Notes: a model not told the origin generated them from the sequence alone. Counted from the stretch's first letter, positions 8,836 to 18,156 are shown. The stretch: DNA of 64,000 bases from Antarctobacter albus (GCF_900101505.1 NZ_FMZI01000008.1:186001-250000), one strand, 5' to 3'. Numbers and translations: made by a program.

Positions 8836-9351
8836 TTAGGCGCGGCGCAGCATCTTGCGCGGGTCGACCTGTGACGCGGCGGTGCACAGGCGCTGACCGG
8901 CCCGGAACCGCTCCTTTGCCTGGGCGGAGACGAAGCTGGCCCACAGTGTTTCACGTCGTTCGTATCGAGGCGGCTCTTGCCGGGGCTGTGCGGCGGCCTG
9001 CGGTGCCGCCTCGCGCGGGGCTTGCGATGGCTGACCGGCCTGCGCGCTGTCGCCGTGGGGCCCCTGTGTCTGCGCCTTGCGCCGACGCGCACGCCATCCT
9101 TTGTCGTCGCGCCGCTCCCGCGCCTCACGCTCTTTCATGATCCGCAATTTTTCGGGATTGTGCCAACGCAGCGCGTCATAGGCGTTGTTCAGTTCGGCAA
9201 GCTTGCGTGTACCTTCCTCGATATCGCCTCCGGTGACATCGGGATGGTTCGCCTTGACCAGCCTGATCCATGCCCGCCGGATGGTGGCAAAATCGTCCTC
9301 GGGGGTGACTCCAAGCGTCTTGTAGGCGGACATCGGTGCGGTACGGGTCAT
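8836..9351 (-). CDS. J-domain (DnaJ-like) co-chaperone
   Basis: About 171 residues. The J domain occupies residues ~8-75, with the Hsp70-stimulating His36-Pro37-Asp38 motif intact (KANHPDVTGG). The middle (~85-135) is Gln/Pro/Ala-rich and probably disordered, and a short conserved-looking basic C-terminus ends KMLRRA. No zinc-finger or DnaJ C-terminal domain, so it is a type III J protein. The ATG at 9351 is preferred for its RBS (AAGAGAG, 7 bases upstream); ATGs at 9378 and 9333 are alternatives. Confidence 0.85.
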   Translation of the reverse strand: MTRTAPMSAYKTLGVTPEDDFATIRRAWIRLVKANHPDVTGGDIEEGTRKLAELNNAYDALRWHNPEKLRIMKEREARERRDDKGWRARRRKAQTQGPHGDSAQAGQPSQAPREAAPQAAAQPRQEPPRYERRETLWASFVSAQAKERFRAGQRLCTAASQVDPRKMLRRA

Positions 9352-9520
9352 GACAAACTCTCTTGCGGTGCGTGGCACAGTCCAAGGCCCGCCCCCGGAA
9401 CCGTCGGAAAAATCTTAAATTGAAGATAACTTTGATTCACATCCGCCGTGTAGCCCGTTTCGCCTGCAAGGGTTAACGCGGGCACACCGACGGCTGCGGG
9501 CCATTGACCGGCATCGAAAA

Positions 9521-9530
9521 TGTGATCACA
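9521..9530. promoter_or_regulatory. Palindromic site TGTGATCACA in front of the GntR gene
   Basis: A perfect 10-bp palindrome ends 9 bases before the start codon of the GntR-family gene, next to its weak ribosome binding site. FCD-type GntR regulators usually bind short palindromes and often repress themselves, so autoregulation is plausible. Inference from position and symmetry. Confidence 0.4.
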
Positions 9531-9538
9531 AAAGAGCC

Positions 9539-10186
9539 ATGCAAGCCGCACCCAAACCAGAGATCGCCGCCTCCGCCCATGACCGCGTGTATCGCGGGCT
9601 GCGCACACGGATCATGCACGGGCAGATGGCGCCGGGTCAGGCGCTGACCCTGCGCGGCATCGGCCGGGAATTCGATGTCTCGATGACCCCGGCCCGCGAG
9701 GCCGTGAACCGTCTGGTGGCCGAGGGGGCGCTGACCATGTCCTCGTCCGGGCGGGTGTCCACGCCCGAACTGTCGAACGAACGGATCGAGGAGCTGGCCG
9801 CCCTGCGTGCCCTGATCGAGGTCGAGCTGGCCTCGCGCGCCTTGCCGCGCGCGCATATCGCGCTGATCGACCGGCTGCAGACCATCAATGCCACCATCGC
9901 CGACGTCGTGTCGAACCGCGATTCGGTGGGCTATATCCGCACCAACCTGGAGTTTCACCGTACGCTTTACCTGCGGGCCCAGGCGCCAGCGATGCTGGCG
10001 ATGGCGGAAACCGTCTGGTTGCAACTGGGGCCGACGATGCGGGCGCTTTACGGTCGGTTGCGGCGATCGGAACCGCCACAATATCACCGCCTGATCATCG
10101 CGGCGCTCAAGGCGGGCGACGAGCCGGGTCTGCGGCTGGCGGTACGCTCGGACGTGACGCAAGGGTTGCGAATGCTGGCGGGCTGA
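9539..10186 (+). CDS. GntR-family transcriptional regulator (FCD type)
   Basis: 215 residues. An N-terminal winged helix-turn-helix (residues ~15-75, with the DVSMTPAREAVNRLVAEGAL recognition region typical of GntR) is followed by an all-helical FCD ligand-binding domain (~80-210) that usually senses carboxylic acids through a metal centre (RTNLEFHRTLY contains the conserved Asn/His pattern). A palindrome sits at 9521-9530. The following gene, an antiporter, begins 28 bases downstream and may be co-transcribed or regulated. Ligand unknown. Confidence 0.92.
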   Translation: MQAAPKPEIAASAHDRVYRGLRTRIMHGQMAPGQALTLRGIGREFDVSMTPAREAVNRLVAEGALTMSSSGRVSTPELSNERIEELAALRALIEVELASRALPRAHIALIDRLQTINATIADVVSNRDSVGYIRTNLEFHRTLYLRAQAPAMLAMAETVWLQLGPTMRALYGRLRRSEPPQYHRLIIAALKAGDEPGLRLAVRSDVTQGLRMLAG

Positions 10187-10214
10187 AACGCGCCCCATTG
10201 GCAGGCTTGCCGCG

Positions 10215-11408
10215 ATGCGGCATGAAAGACTCATGGAATTCGGACCGGTCTTCATCGCGCTGGGCGTCTTGTTCCTGGCGGGGCTTGCGGCGGACGCACT
10301 CGGCAGGCGGACGCGCGTGCCCGGCGTGACCTTGCTGTTGGTCATCGGCGTGCTGATCGGGTCGTCCGGATTGGCGCTGCTGCCGGAGGCGGCGATTCTC
10401 TGGTACGAACCGCTGTCGATCGTGGCCCTGACGATGGTGGCCTTTCTGCTGGGGTCGTCGTTGCGCCGCGACAAGGTGGCGGCGCACGGGCGGGCGATCC
10501 TGACGGTCTCCGTTGCGGTGGTGCTGGCGACGATGGTGGTCGTGGCCGCGGGCCTCTGGCTGGCGGGTCTGCCGCCAGAGCTGGCAATCCTGATCGGCGC
10601 AGTGGCCACGGCGACCGACCCGGCGGCCACGCAGGAAACCCTGCGCGAGGCCGGGGGCGAGGGCGATTTTGCCGATACCTTGCGCGGCATCGTCGCCATA
10701 GACGACGCCTGGGGGATGATGGTCTTTGCCCTGGCGGTGGTGGCCGCGCAGGCCGTCGCCATTGGTGATTTTGATCCCGGGTTGTTGCTCGTCGCCCTCT
10801 GGGAGGTTGGCGGCGCGCTGGTGCTTGGCCTGGTCATCGGCCTGCCCGGTGCCGTTCTGACCGGGCGCTTGCGCCCGGGCGAGCCGACGCGGATCGAGGC
10901 GCTGGGTCTTGTCTTCCTGACCGCCGGGCTGGCGCTCTGGCTGGAGGTGTCGTTTCTGCTGGCGGGCATGGCGGCGGGGGCGGTGATTGCCAACCGTGCG
11001 CAGCACCACGAACGCGCCTTCCACGAGATCGAGATGGTCGAGCGCCCTTTCCTGATCCTCTTTTTCCTGCTGGCCGGGGCGTCGATGCAGCTGGATGCAC
11101 TCTCTGCCGTTGGCTGGATCGGGTTGGGCTATGTGATCCTGCGGATCCTCGGACGCGTTGCCGGGGGATGGCTGGGCGGCCTGTTCGGCGGGCTGACAGG
11201 CCCGGAACGCCGCTGGATCGGCCCGGCGTTGCTGCCGCAGGCCGGTGTCGCGGTGGGCATGGCCCTGGTCGCCACGGCAGAAATGCCGGCGGTCGGGGAC
11301 ATCCTGCTGACCCTGACCATCGGAACCACCGTGGTCTTCGAACTGATCGGCCCGGTGGTCACGCTCTTGGCCGTGCGCGCTGTGCGCAAGGCGGATGGCG
11401 GGGCCTGA
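10215..11408 (+). CDS. Monovalent cation:proton antiporter (CPA1-like)
   Basis: Up to 397 residues and about 11-12 membrane segments, with a Na+/H+ exchanger fold. The ATATDPAATQETL stretch around residue 130 corresponds to the conserved ND/TD ion-binding motif of these antiporters, and AIDDAWGMMVFAL to the second acidic motif. Starts at 10215 and 10233 are both possible; neither has a strong RBS. No TrkA-N or USP domain follows. It lies immediately downstream of the GntR regulator. The ion is presumably Na+ or K+. Confidence 0.83.
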   Translation: MRHERLMEFGPVFIALGVLFLAGLAADALGRRTRVPGVTLLLVIGVLIGSSGLALLPEAAILWYEPLSIVALTMVAFLLGSSLRRDKVAAHGRAILTVSVAVVLATMVVVAAGLWLAGLPPELAILIGAVATATDPAATQETLREAGGEGDFADTLRGIVAIDDAWGMMVFALAVVAAQAVAIGDFDPGLLLVALWEVGGALVLGLVIGLPGAVLTGRLRPGEPTRIEALGLVFLTAGLALWLEVSFLLAGMAAGAVIANRAQHHERAFHEIEMVERPFLILFFLLAGASMQLDALSAVGWIGLGYVILRILGRVAGGWLGGLFGGLTGPERRWIGPALLPQAGVAVGMALVATAEMPAVGDILLTLTIGTTVVFELIGPVVTLLAVRAVRKADGGA

Positions 11409-11417
11409 GGCCCCGCC
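11397..11417. terminator. GC-rich hairpin between convergent genes
   Basis: GGCGGGGCC and GGCCCCGCC form a perfect 9-bp stem whose loop is the TGA stop codon of the antiporter gene. The gene facing it ends 6 bases further on. No T run, so a terminator role is only suggested by position. Confidence 0.4.
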
Positions 11418-11422
11418 CGGCT

Positions 11423-11836
11423 TCAGGCCATCGCCGCGGTCAGGGCGGTGTCCATCAGCCCCTTGATCGACGCGCGCGAGGTCTGCGCGACGATCCGCCC
11501 CAGTTCCGCCTGCCCCTTCAGGACAACCAGCGTGGACCGACGCGGGATTTTCAGCGAGCGGGCCAGTTCAGAGCGGCCATGTTCATCCCAATCCACGTCG
11601 ATGAAAGTGATCTGCGCCTCGTAGTCCGGGTTTTCCGACTTCAGGGCATTGATGACACGTTCCTGCGCGGCGCAGGTCGAACACCAGCTGGCCTTGAAAT
11701 CCAGAAAGACGGTCTCGCCCTTGTCCAGGTGCGTGGTCACGAGGCCGGGCTTGTAGGCCAGCGGTGCCGCACGGGCGGCAAGGGGCAGGGCGAGGGCCGT
11801 TCCGGTGGTCAGGGTCAGAAAGCGGCGGCGATCCAT
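11423..11836 (-). CDS. Periplasmic thioredoxin-like protein
   Basis: 137 residues with a twin-arginine-like leader (MDRRRFLTLTTG) and hydrophobic region ending AARAAP, so probably exported. The thioredoxin fold carries the active site Trp51-Cys52-Ser-Thr-Cys55. It resembles the C-terminal, periplasmic domain of DsbD; together with the CcdA-like gene directly upstream it forms the two halves of a split DsbD-type electron relay, passing electrons from cytoplasmic thioredoxin to periplasmic disulfides or cytochrome c maturation. Confidence 0.87.
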   Translation of the reverse strand: MDRRRFLTLTTGTALALPLAARAAPLAYKPGLVTTHLDKGETVFLDFKASWCSTCAAQERVINALKSENPDYEAQITFIDVDWDEHGRSELARSLKIPRRSTLVVLKGQAELGRIVAQTSRASIKGLMDTALTAAMA

Positions 11837-11875
11837 GAGAAGGCTCCTTTGTGGGTCCGTGTCTTGGGGTTTGGG

Positions 11876-12589
11876 TCAGAGGGAAACGGAAAGGTCGATC
11901 AACCAGGGCGGCAAGACGCCGATGAGCCAGGCCTCGACCAGGTGATGAAGGTTGAAGAAAAGCGCCAGCCCCACGGCCACGAAGGTCGCGCCCAGGATCG
12001 GGCGCGCACGGACCGCAAGGGCGCGCAACTGGCTGTTGTAGCGGCCGACCGCGCCGCGCGTGCCATAGGCCAGTCCCAGGATCAGGGTCGAGACGCCAAG
12101 CGCAAAGCACAGCATGATCAGCGCGGCCCAGCCAAGATTCTGCCCCTGGCTGGCCAGGGAAATGGCACCGCCCAGCGTCGGGCCGATGCAGGGGCTCCAG
12201 ACGGCGCCCAGCAGAACCCCGCCCAGGAATTGCCCGCGCAATGCGCCCCGGTCAATTTGGTCCATCTGCGCATCGGCACGGGCCGACAAGCCGGCGGTGG
12301 CCGTCTCAAGCACGCCTGCCGCCTGCGGCAGCAACAGCGCCAGGCCGAAGAATACCATCAGCACGGCGCCAAACCGGGACACCGTGTCGACGCCGATTCC
12401 CAGCGCATGGCCAAAGGCCGTGACCCCGACGCCCAGCACCACGAAGGACAGGCTGAGCCCTGCCGCCATGACCAGCGGGCCGACTCGGCTGGCCTGCAGG
12501 GCGGTGGCGATGACGATAGGCAGCACCGGCACCACGCAGGGATTGATCAGGGTCAGCAGCCCGGCCCCGTATGCGAATAGCAGCTCCAT
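11876..12589 (-). CDS. CcdA/DsbD-type transmembrane thiol reductant transporter
   Basis: 237 residues with about six membrane helices. The two reactive-Cys helices are recognisable: LLTLINPCVVPVLPI near residue 18, and LLGAVWSPCIGPTLGG in the middle, each with a Cys next to Pro as in CcdA. It carries electrons from cytoplasmic thioredoxin across the inner membrane. It precedes the thioredoxin-like gene by 39 bases on the same strand, so both are likely one operon. Whether it feeds cytochrome c maturation or another pathway is not shown. Confidence 0.9.
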   Translation of the reverse strand: MELLFAYGAGLLTLINPCVVPVLPIVIATALQASRVGPLVMAAGLSLSFVVLGVGVTAFGHALGIGVDTVSRFGAVLMVFFGLALLLPQAAGVLETATAGLSARADAQMDQIDRGALRGQFLGGVLLGAVWSPCIGPTLGGAISLASQGQNLGWAALIMLCFALGVSTLILGLAYGTRGAVGRYNSQLRALAVRARPILGATFVAVGLALFFNLHHLVEAWLIGVLPPWLIDLSVSL

Positions 12590-12682
12590 ACCAAGGATAG
12601 TGCCGGGACGCAGGCGCCCATGTCACCCGACAAAACCCTGACGCATCGTCACGAGCGCGTGCAAATTGTTTCGGGGCCGCGC

Positions 12683-13242
12683 TCAGCGCAGGCAGTTCTG
12701 GCGGACGAGGCTGCAGAGCGTTTCGAATTCCGTCTCAAAGCTGCGCAGCGCGGCATCGAGTTCCGCCGCGGGCATGCTGTCATGCCCTTCCAGAAGCTCC
12801 TGCGTGTCGTTCAGCGCGTCCAGAGCGATCTCGGCCGAGCCGCCTGTGGTGAGCACCAAATAGAGCTGGCCGACGCCCGCCACCGCCAGTCCGCCGACGC
12901 AGGAGACCCCGCCCGCACCCGTCAGGGCCGCGGGACAACCATAGAGCGTCAGCGTCGCGCCAACCGCGTCTCGGTCCGGGCCAACTTGTCGGCCAGCACC
13001 GCGCGCTGGGCCTGCCAGGCGCTCAGGCTCTGGAAGTCGGCGGCCTTGATGCGGCTCTCGTTGTCGACGAACAGCGCCTCGCGATAGCGTTCGGCGGCAA
13101 CGCAACTCCAGCCGCTGTACAGGCCGGGGACCGGAGTCGCGGGCAGCGATTTGGCCGGGTCGACGTTGTAGCCCTGAAGACAGCTTTGCGCAGAAACAGG
13201 CGCCGCGGCTGCAATTCCCAGGGCAACGGCAAAGGCTGAGGT
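12683..13242 (-). pseudogene. Broken gene for a small secreted Cys-containing protein
   Basis: Two reading frames together look like one exported protein. From 13242 the frame that continues after the accA stop encodes a signal-peptide-like AFAVALGIAAAAPVSAQ, then a soluble stretch with Cys (QSCLQGYNVD, YSGWSCVAAERY), and stops at 12949. The downstream half (from about 12972 to 12683) continues in another frame with GATLTLYGCPAALTGAG and a helical C-terminus ending SLVRQNCLR. No ATG, GTG or TTG precedes the signal peptide in its frame, although a CTG overlapping the accA TGA would start a NLSL segment in the downstream frame. Two compensating single-base changes, or sequencing errors, would restore it. 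Family not recognised. Confidence 0.6.
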
Positions 13243-14205
13243 TCAGGCCGCCAGGCCCTTGGACCCCATGTTCAGGAACTTGTCGCGGCGGGCGCGGATC
13301 AGGTCTTCGCGCGACATGCCGTCGAGATCGCCCAAAAGGCCGCCGATCGCGCTGCGCACGGCGGCGATGGAGGCCTCGCTGTCGCGGTGCGCGCCGCCCA
13401 GCGGTTCGGGGATCACCCGGTCGCAGACGCCAAGCTGGTAGAGATCCTGCGCTGTCAGGCGCAGGGCCTCGGCGGCTTCGCGCATCTTGTCGGAATCCTT
13501 CCACAGGATCGAGGCACAGCCCTCGGGCGAGATCACCGAGTAGACCGCGTGTTCCAGCATCGCGACCCGGTTGGCGGTGGCAAAGGCCACAGCACCGCCG
13601 GATCCACCTTCGCCGATCACGACGGAGACCAGCGGCACGCCGATCTGCAGGCATTTCTCGGTCGACCGGGCGATGGCCTCGGACTGGCCGCGTTCCTCGG
13701 CCCCCTTGCCGGGGTAGGCGCCGGGCGTGTCGATCAGCGTGACCACCGGCAGGCCGAACTTGTCGGCCATCTCCATCAGGCGCATCGCCTTGCGATAGCC
13801 CTCGGGCCGGGCCATGCCAAAGTTGCGGGTGATCCGCGAACTGGTGTCGTTGCCCTTTTCATGGCCGATCACGACCACCGGACGATCGTCCAGACGGGCC
13901 AGGCCGCCCATGACCGCGTGGTCGTCGGCAAAGCCGCGGTCGCCGGCCAGCGGCGTGAACTCCGTGAACAGCGCCTCGACATAGTCCTTGCAATGCGGCC
14001 GGTCGGGGTGACGGGCGACCTGGCATTTCCGCCAGGGCGTCAGCTTGGCATAGAGATCCTTGAGCAGTGTCTCGGCCTTGCGGTCGAGCGCGGCAGCCTC
14101 TGCCGCCACGTCCATTTCCTCGTTGTCACGCGCCATGCGGCGCAGCTCTTCGGCCTTGCCTTCGATTTCGGCCAGGGGTTTTTCGAAGTCGAGGTAATGA
14201 GTCAT
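13243..14205 (-). CDS. accA: Acetyl-CoA carboxylase carboxyltransferase subunit alpha
   Basis: 320 residues, the usual AccA length. It forms with AccD the carboxyltransferase that moves CO2 from biotin to acetyl-CoA, the first step in fatty acid synthesis. Conserved blocks are visible: [58 protein letters not shown] and GEGGSGGA for CoA/oxyanion contacts, and [16 protein letters not shown]. The start at 14205 has a strong RBS (AAGGAGA). The broken gene at 12683-13242 follows directly. Confidence 0.97.
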   Translation of the reverse strand: MTHYLDFEKPLAEIEGKAEELRRMARDNEEMDVAAEAAALDRKAETLLKDLYAKLTPWRKCQVARHPDRPHCKDYVEALFTEFTPLAGDRGFADDHAVMGGLARLDDRPVVVIGHEKGNDTSSRITRNFGMARPEGYRKAMRLMEMADKFGLPVVTLIDTPGAYPGKGAEERGQSEAIARSTEKCLQIGVPLVSVVIGEGGSGGAVAFATANRVAMLEHAVYSVISPEGCASILWKDSDKMREAAEALRLTAQDLYQLGVCDRVIPEPLGGAHRDSEASIAAVRSAIGGLLGDLDGMSREDLIRARRDKFLNMGSKGLAA

Positions 14206-14315
14206 CCGGGTCTCCTTGCAGGGCGCTATATGGCCTCGCCGCGCGCGGGATGCAATAAAGCAAGATTTGTCGCAGCGGGCCGGTCTAGGGTCCCGGCAGA
14301 CAGAGGACACCCGTG

Positions 14316-15173
14316 ATGACCCGACAGGACCACCCCGCTGCCACATATGAGGCCCGCATCCGCAGGGTCATGCGCCATATCGTCGACAGGCCCGACGGCG
14401 ACCTTTCGCTGGACGCGCTGGCGGATGTGGCGGCGATGTCGCGGTTTCACTTTCACCGGGTCTACGCCGCGATGACCGGCGAAACCGTGGCGCAGGCCGT
14501 GCGTCGGCTGCGCCTGCACCGCGCTGGCAAATGGCTGGTGCAGGGGGGTGATCCGGTGGAGGTGATCGCCGCCCGCGTGGGCTATGCCAATGCCCAGAGC
14601 TTCAACCGCGCCTTCAAGGCGCACTACGGCATCACGCCGCTGGCCTTCCGCGCCGCCGGACAGGCTGATCGCATGACCCTGACCCTGCGCAAAGGAGACC
14701 CCGCCATGTATCCTGTCGAAATCCGCAACTGCGCGCCCGCGCGTCTGGCGGCGCTACCGCATAAGGGCGACTATCACCAGATCGCCCGCGCCTTTACCGA
14801 ACTGGCGGCGATTTTCTCTGCCAGGGGGCTGTGGCCACAGGCGCGCGGTATGGCCGCCATCTACTACGACTCGCCCGCGGACACGCCAGAGCCGGACCTG
14901 CGCAGCGCCGCGGGCATCCTGGTAGAGCAGGATTTTGCCATGCCCGAGGACCTGCAGGACATTCCCCTGCCGGACGGCGATCACCTCGTTCTGACCTTCA
15001 AGGGGGCTTATGCGGGTCTGCCGGCGGCCTGGGACCATGCCTATGGCGTGGCGCTGCCCGACTCCGGCCGAATGCCCGCTGACAGCCCGTCCTTCGAGGT
15101 CTATTTGAACGATCCCACCGATACGCCGCCCGAGGCGCTGCTGACCGAAATCCATGTGCCCCTGCTGGGCTGA
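14316..15173 (+). CDS. AraC-family regulator with GyrI-like ligand domain
   Basis: 285 residues. The N-terminal ~105 contain the double helix-turn-helix of AraC regulators ([19 protein letters not shown] and [18 protein letters not shown]). The remainder, from about residue 130 ([20 protein letters not shown]), is a GyrI/SbmC-like small-molecule-binding domain, as in Rob or TipAS-type sensors of hydrophobic compounds. I prefer the ATG at 14316 to the GTG just before it. Divergent from accA, almost touching the LysE gene convergently. Target genes unknown. Confidence 0.9.
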   Translation: MTRQDHPAATYEARIRRVMRHIVDRPDGDLSLDALADVAAMSRFHFHRVYAAMTGETVAQAVRRLRLHRAGKWLVQGGDPVEVIAARVGYANAQSFNRAFKAHYGITPLAFRAAGQADRMTLTLRKGDPAMYPVEIRNCAPARLAALPHKGDYHQIARAFTELAAIFSARGLWPQARGMAAIYYDSPADTPEPDLRSAAGILVEQDFAMPEDLQDIPLPDGDHLVLTFKGAYAGLPAAWDHAYGVALPDSGRMPADSPSFEVYLNDPTDTPPEALLTEIHVPLLG

Positions 15174-15175
15174 CG

Positions 15176-15769
15176 TCAGCCGAACAGCACCGGCACCATC
15201 GCGGCCAGCAGGATCGCTGCCATGCTCCAGTTGAACAGGCGCAGCCGTCCGGGGTGATCCAGCCAGCGGCGCAGACCTGTGCCAAGCACCGTCCAAGTCA
15301 CGGCCGAGGCGGTGCCGATCACGGCGTAGGTGCCGGAGACCCAGGCCACGGCGACAAGGTCGCGGCTGGCAGCATAGAGCGTGATCGCGCCCAGGGCCAT
15401 CGACCAGGCCTTGGGGTTGACCCATTGAAAGGCCGCGGCCTGCAAGAAGCTGAGGGGGCGGGCATTGCTGCCCGCTTCGCCCGGTGCTGCCTGGTTGGCG
15501 ATCTTCCATGCCAGCCAAAGCAGGTACACGACCGAGACGACCTTGAGCAGCGTGTTGGCAAAGGGCCAGATCTCGAAGACCTGCATCACGCCCAGTCCCA
15601 CCGGCAGGATCATCAGCGGAAACCCGTAGGCGACACCCGCCAGGTGGGGCAGGGTACGGCGCAGGCCGAAGTTCGCCCCCGATGTCATCAGCATCAGGTT
15701 GTTCGGACCGGGAGAGAACACGGTGGCGGCGGCAAAAAGCGCGAGGGCAAGGAGTAGGTCAGGTGTCAT
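15176..15769 (-). CDS. LysE/RhtB-family amino acid exporter
   Basis: 197 residues, six hydrophobic segments; the N-terminal motif with SPGPNNLML is the family hallmark. LysE/RhtB proteins export amino acids such as lysine, homoserine, threonine or leucine. The gene is divergent from an Lrp/AsnC regulator with 72 bases between, the classic arrangement in which the regulator senses the amino acid and turns on the exporter. Confidence 0.92.
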   Translation of the reverse strand: MTPDLLLALALFAAATVFSPGPNNLMLMTSGANFGLRRTLPHLAGVAYGFPLMILPVGLGVMQVFEIWPFANTLLKVVSVVYLLWLAWKIANQAAPGEAGSNARPLSFLQAAAFQWVNPKAWSMALGAITLYAASRDLVAVAWVSGTYAVIGTASAVTWTVLGTGLRRWLDHPGRLRLFNWSMAAILLAAMVPVLFG

Positions 15770-15841
15770 GGCGCAATATTTGCGGAGATAGCGCGCGATA
15801 TTATTGCGAAATGCAGCGCTTTCTGTCTATTTCTGCAATTG

Positions 15842-16294
15842 ATGATCGAAATAGACGCCATTGACCGAAATATATTGCGAGAGCTTTCCGCCGACGGGCG
15901 GCTGAGCAACCTGGCCCTGGCCGAACGGGTGGGGCTGTCGCCATCGGCCTGCCTGCGCCGCACGCAGGCGCTGGAAAAGACCGGGGTGATCCGGGGCTAT
16001 CGCGCGGTGCTCAGCGCCGAAAAGCGCGGTATCGGCTTTACCGCCTATATCACCGTCGGCTTGAACCAGCATACCAAGCCGTCGCAACTGGCCTTTGAAC
16101 AGGCGATGGCGGCGGCGTCCCAGGTGCGCGAGTGTCACAATATCACCGGGCCGGTGGAATATCTGTTGCGGGTCGAGGTGGCGGATCTGGCCGCCTACAA
16201 GCATTTCCATACCGACATCCTGGGGGCGTTGCCGCAGGTCCGCACGCTGACGTCCTATGTCGTCATGGGATCGCCCAAGGATGAGCGGGCTTGA
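15842..16294 (+). CDS. Lrp/AsnC-family transcriptional regulator
   Basis: 150 residues: N-terminal helix-turn-helix (residues ~5-60; IDRNILRELSADGRLSNLAL) and C-terminal RAM ligand-binding domain (~65-145). I chose the ATG at 15842 over the TTG one codon before it. Divergently paired with the LysE-type exporter, which it probably controls in response to an amino acid. The intergenic region is AT-rich (several ATATT stretches), fitting an Lrp-type site. Confidence 0.93.
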   Translation: MIEIDAIDRNILRELSADGRLSNLALAERVGLSPSACLRRTQALEKTGVIRGYRAVLSAEKRGIGFTAYITVGLNQHTKPSQLAFEQAMAAASQVRECHNITGPVEYLLRVEVADLAAYKHFHTDILGALPQVRTLTSYVVMGSPKDERA

Positions 16295-16367
16295 TCTGTC
16301 CCGCAGCATGTCGCGCTCTGGCGGGTCCCGCTAGGGAAAGGACGATCAGGGCAGAACGGGGCAGGGC

Positions 16368-17162
16368 ATGCGGGTACTGATCCATCCGGGCTTTCACAAG
16401 ACGGGCACCACCAGCCTGCAACGCGGGGCTGACGCACAGCGCGAAACCCTTGCGCCGCGCCTGCGCCTTGTCTTGCCGCATGATATCGAGCCGCTGAACT
16501 TCGCTGCGCGGCGTGTCTCAGTGGGGATCAATGCCAATCGCGTTGCGGCGTTTCGCGACGCGGTGGCCGGGTTCGCGCAGCGCGTCGATCCGGAAGATCC
16601 GCGCCCGCTGCTTGTCAGTTCGGAACACCTTTGCGGTCTGTTGCCGGGGCGGAAATCCGTCACCACCTATGCAACCGCGCCAGAGCTGCTGGGGCACATG
16701 GTCGAGGTCCTGGCACGTCAGGTGCCGGACCTTTCGCTGTCAGTCTGGTTCACAACCCGCGCGCCAGAGGCCTGGCTGAAAAGTCTCTACTGGCAACTCC
16801 TGCGCAGCCAGCGGCTGACTGAGGGGCCAGAGCAATTCGCCGAGGGCTTTCGTGATGCGGCAGAGCTGGATGCCATCGTGGCAAGGGTGGCGGAAAGGCT
16901 GGGCAGGCAGGCCGAGGTATCTTGCACCCGGTTGGAGGCGTGCGGCACCGATCCGCTTGGACCGCTGGGCGTGGCACTGGACCGGCTTGGCGTGTCGCGT
17001 GGTGGACTGTTGCCGCTGGCACGGCAGAACGTGCAGCCGGCAGAGGCAGCGGCGGAATTATTGGCGCTCAACCGGTCTGACCTGGACGATGCGGCGCTGG
17101 GTGCGGCCAAGACGGCCCTGTTGAAACGGCTGCGCAAGGCGGGTCAGACCCGGGCAGGGTAG
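16368..17162 (+). CDS. Sulfotransferase-like P-loop protein
   Basis: 264 residues. The N-terminal IHPGFHKTGTTSLQ (residues 5-18) matches the 5'-phosphosulfate-binding loop of PAPS-dependent sulfotransferases, and WFTTRAPEAWLKSLYWQ (near 127) is like the 3'-phosphate region. The rest diverges, so the acceptor and even activity are uncertain. It could instead be a glycan or capsule-related sulfotransferase remnant; no polysaccharide genes are nearby. Confidence 0.65.
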   Translation: MRVLIHPGFHKTGTTSLQRGADAQRETLAPRLRLVLPHDIEPLNFAARRVSVGINANRVAAFRDAVAGFAQRVDPEDPRPLLVSSEHLCGLLPGRKSVTTYATAPELLGHMVEVLARQVPDLSLSVWFTTRAPEAWLKSLYWQLLRSQRLTEGPEQFAEGFRDAAELDAIVARVAERLGRQAEVSCTRLEACGTDPLGPLGVALDRLGVSRGGLLPLARQNVQPAEAAAELLALNRSDLDDAALGAAKTALLKRLRKAGQTRAG

Positions 17163-17196
17163 GGTCGGGCCAGAAGGCCCGGCCCGGCCCGTCAGG

Positions 17197-18156
17197 TCAG
17201 TTGGCGGCGATCATCTCGGCCTGGCGGACGATCACCTCGGCCTGCTTGATCGAGGCGATATCGACAAGACGGCCCTTGTAGACGGTGGCGCCTTCGCCGT
17301 TTGCCTTGGCCGTTTCCATCGCCGCGAGGATCTCACGCGCTTCGTTCACGGCCTCATCGGTGGGGGTGAAGACCTCGTTGGACAGGGCCACCTGTTTCGG
17401 GTGGATCGCCCATTTGCCGACCATGCCCAGGGTGGCCGAGCGCAGCGCCTGGGCGCGGAACCCCTCGTCATCGCTGAAGTCGCCGAAGGGCCCGTCCACG
17501 GGCAAAACGCCATGTGTACGGCAGGCGGCCACGATCGCGGCCTGGGCCCAGTGCCAGGGGTCTGACCAATGCTTTTGCCCGTCGTGGATCATGTAGTAGT
17601 TTTCCTGCGTGCCACCGATGCCGGTGGTCGCCATGCCCATCGAGGCGGCAAAATCGGCGGCGCCGAGGCTCATGGCCTCTAGGCGCGGCGAGGCGGCGGC
17701 GATCTCCTCGACATGGGCGATGCCGGCAGCGCTTTCGATGATGACCTCGAACTTGATCGGCTTGGTCCGGCCCTTGGCGCGTTCCACCGCCGTCACCAGC
17801 GCATCGACGGCATAGATGTCCGCCGCGCAGCCGACCTTGGGGATCATGATCTGGTCGAGCCGCTCGGACGCCTGTTCCAGCAGGTCCACGACGTCGCGGT
17901 ACCAATAGGGCGTGTCCAGCCCGTTGATCCGGACCGACAGGGTCTTGTTGCCCCAGTCGACCTCGCCGATGGCCTTGATGACATTGGCGCGGGCGCTGTC
18001 CTTGTCGGTGGGGGCCACCGAGTCCTCTAGGTCGAGGTTGATGACATCGGCCGCCGATCCTGCCATCTTTTCAAAGATCGCCGGGCGCGAGCCGGGGCCG
18101 AACAACTGGCAGCGGTTGGGGCGGGCCGGGGCGGCAGGCTGGATGCGGAAGGACAT
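17197..18156 (-). CDS. mcl1: L-malyl-CoA/beta-methylmalyl-CoA lyase
   Basis: 319 residues of the HpcH/HpaI-CitE aldolase superfamily, the length of Rhodobacter Mcl1. Reversibly splits malyl-CoA to acetyl-CoA and glyoxylate, and beta-methylmalyl-CoA to propionyl-CoA and glyoxylate, in the ethylmalonyl-CoA pathway. The Mg2+ ligands Glu141 (FEVIIESAAGI) and Asp168 (SLGAADFAASMG) fall where expected. The C-terminal segment (YKGRLVDIASIKQAEVIVRQ) supplies the active-site lid. Its promoter region, shared with dgcN, carries an 18-bp near-palindrome at 18185-18202. Confidence 0.93.
   Translation of the reverse strand: MSFRIQPAAPARPNRCQLFGPGSRPAIFEKMAGSAADVINLDLEDSVAPTDKDSARANVIKAIGEVDWGNKTLSVRINGLDTPYWYRDVVDLLEQASERLDQIMIPKVGCAADIYAVDALVTAVERAKGRTKPIKFEVIIESAAGIAHVEEIAAASPRLEAMSLGAADFAASMGMATTGIGGTQENYYMIHDGQKHWSDPWHWAQAAIVAACRTHGVLPVDGPFGDFSDDEGFRAQALRSATLGMVGKWAIHPKQVALSNEVFTPTDEAVNEAREILAAMETAKANGEGATVYKGRLVDIASIKQAEVIVRQAEMIAAN

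Noticed and set aside
9473-10993. 506-codon minus-strand frame over the GntR and antiporter genes
   Set aside because: Ser/Ala/Arg-rich composition and opposite to two convincing genes.
12683-13654. Single 323-codon frame reading from inside accA to 12683
   Set aside because: Only its 3' third looks like protein. The 5' part is an out-of-frame reading of accA, so I treat the region as a frameshifted gene.
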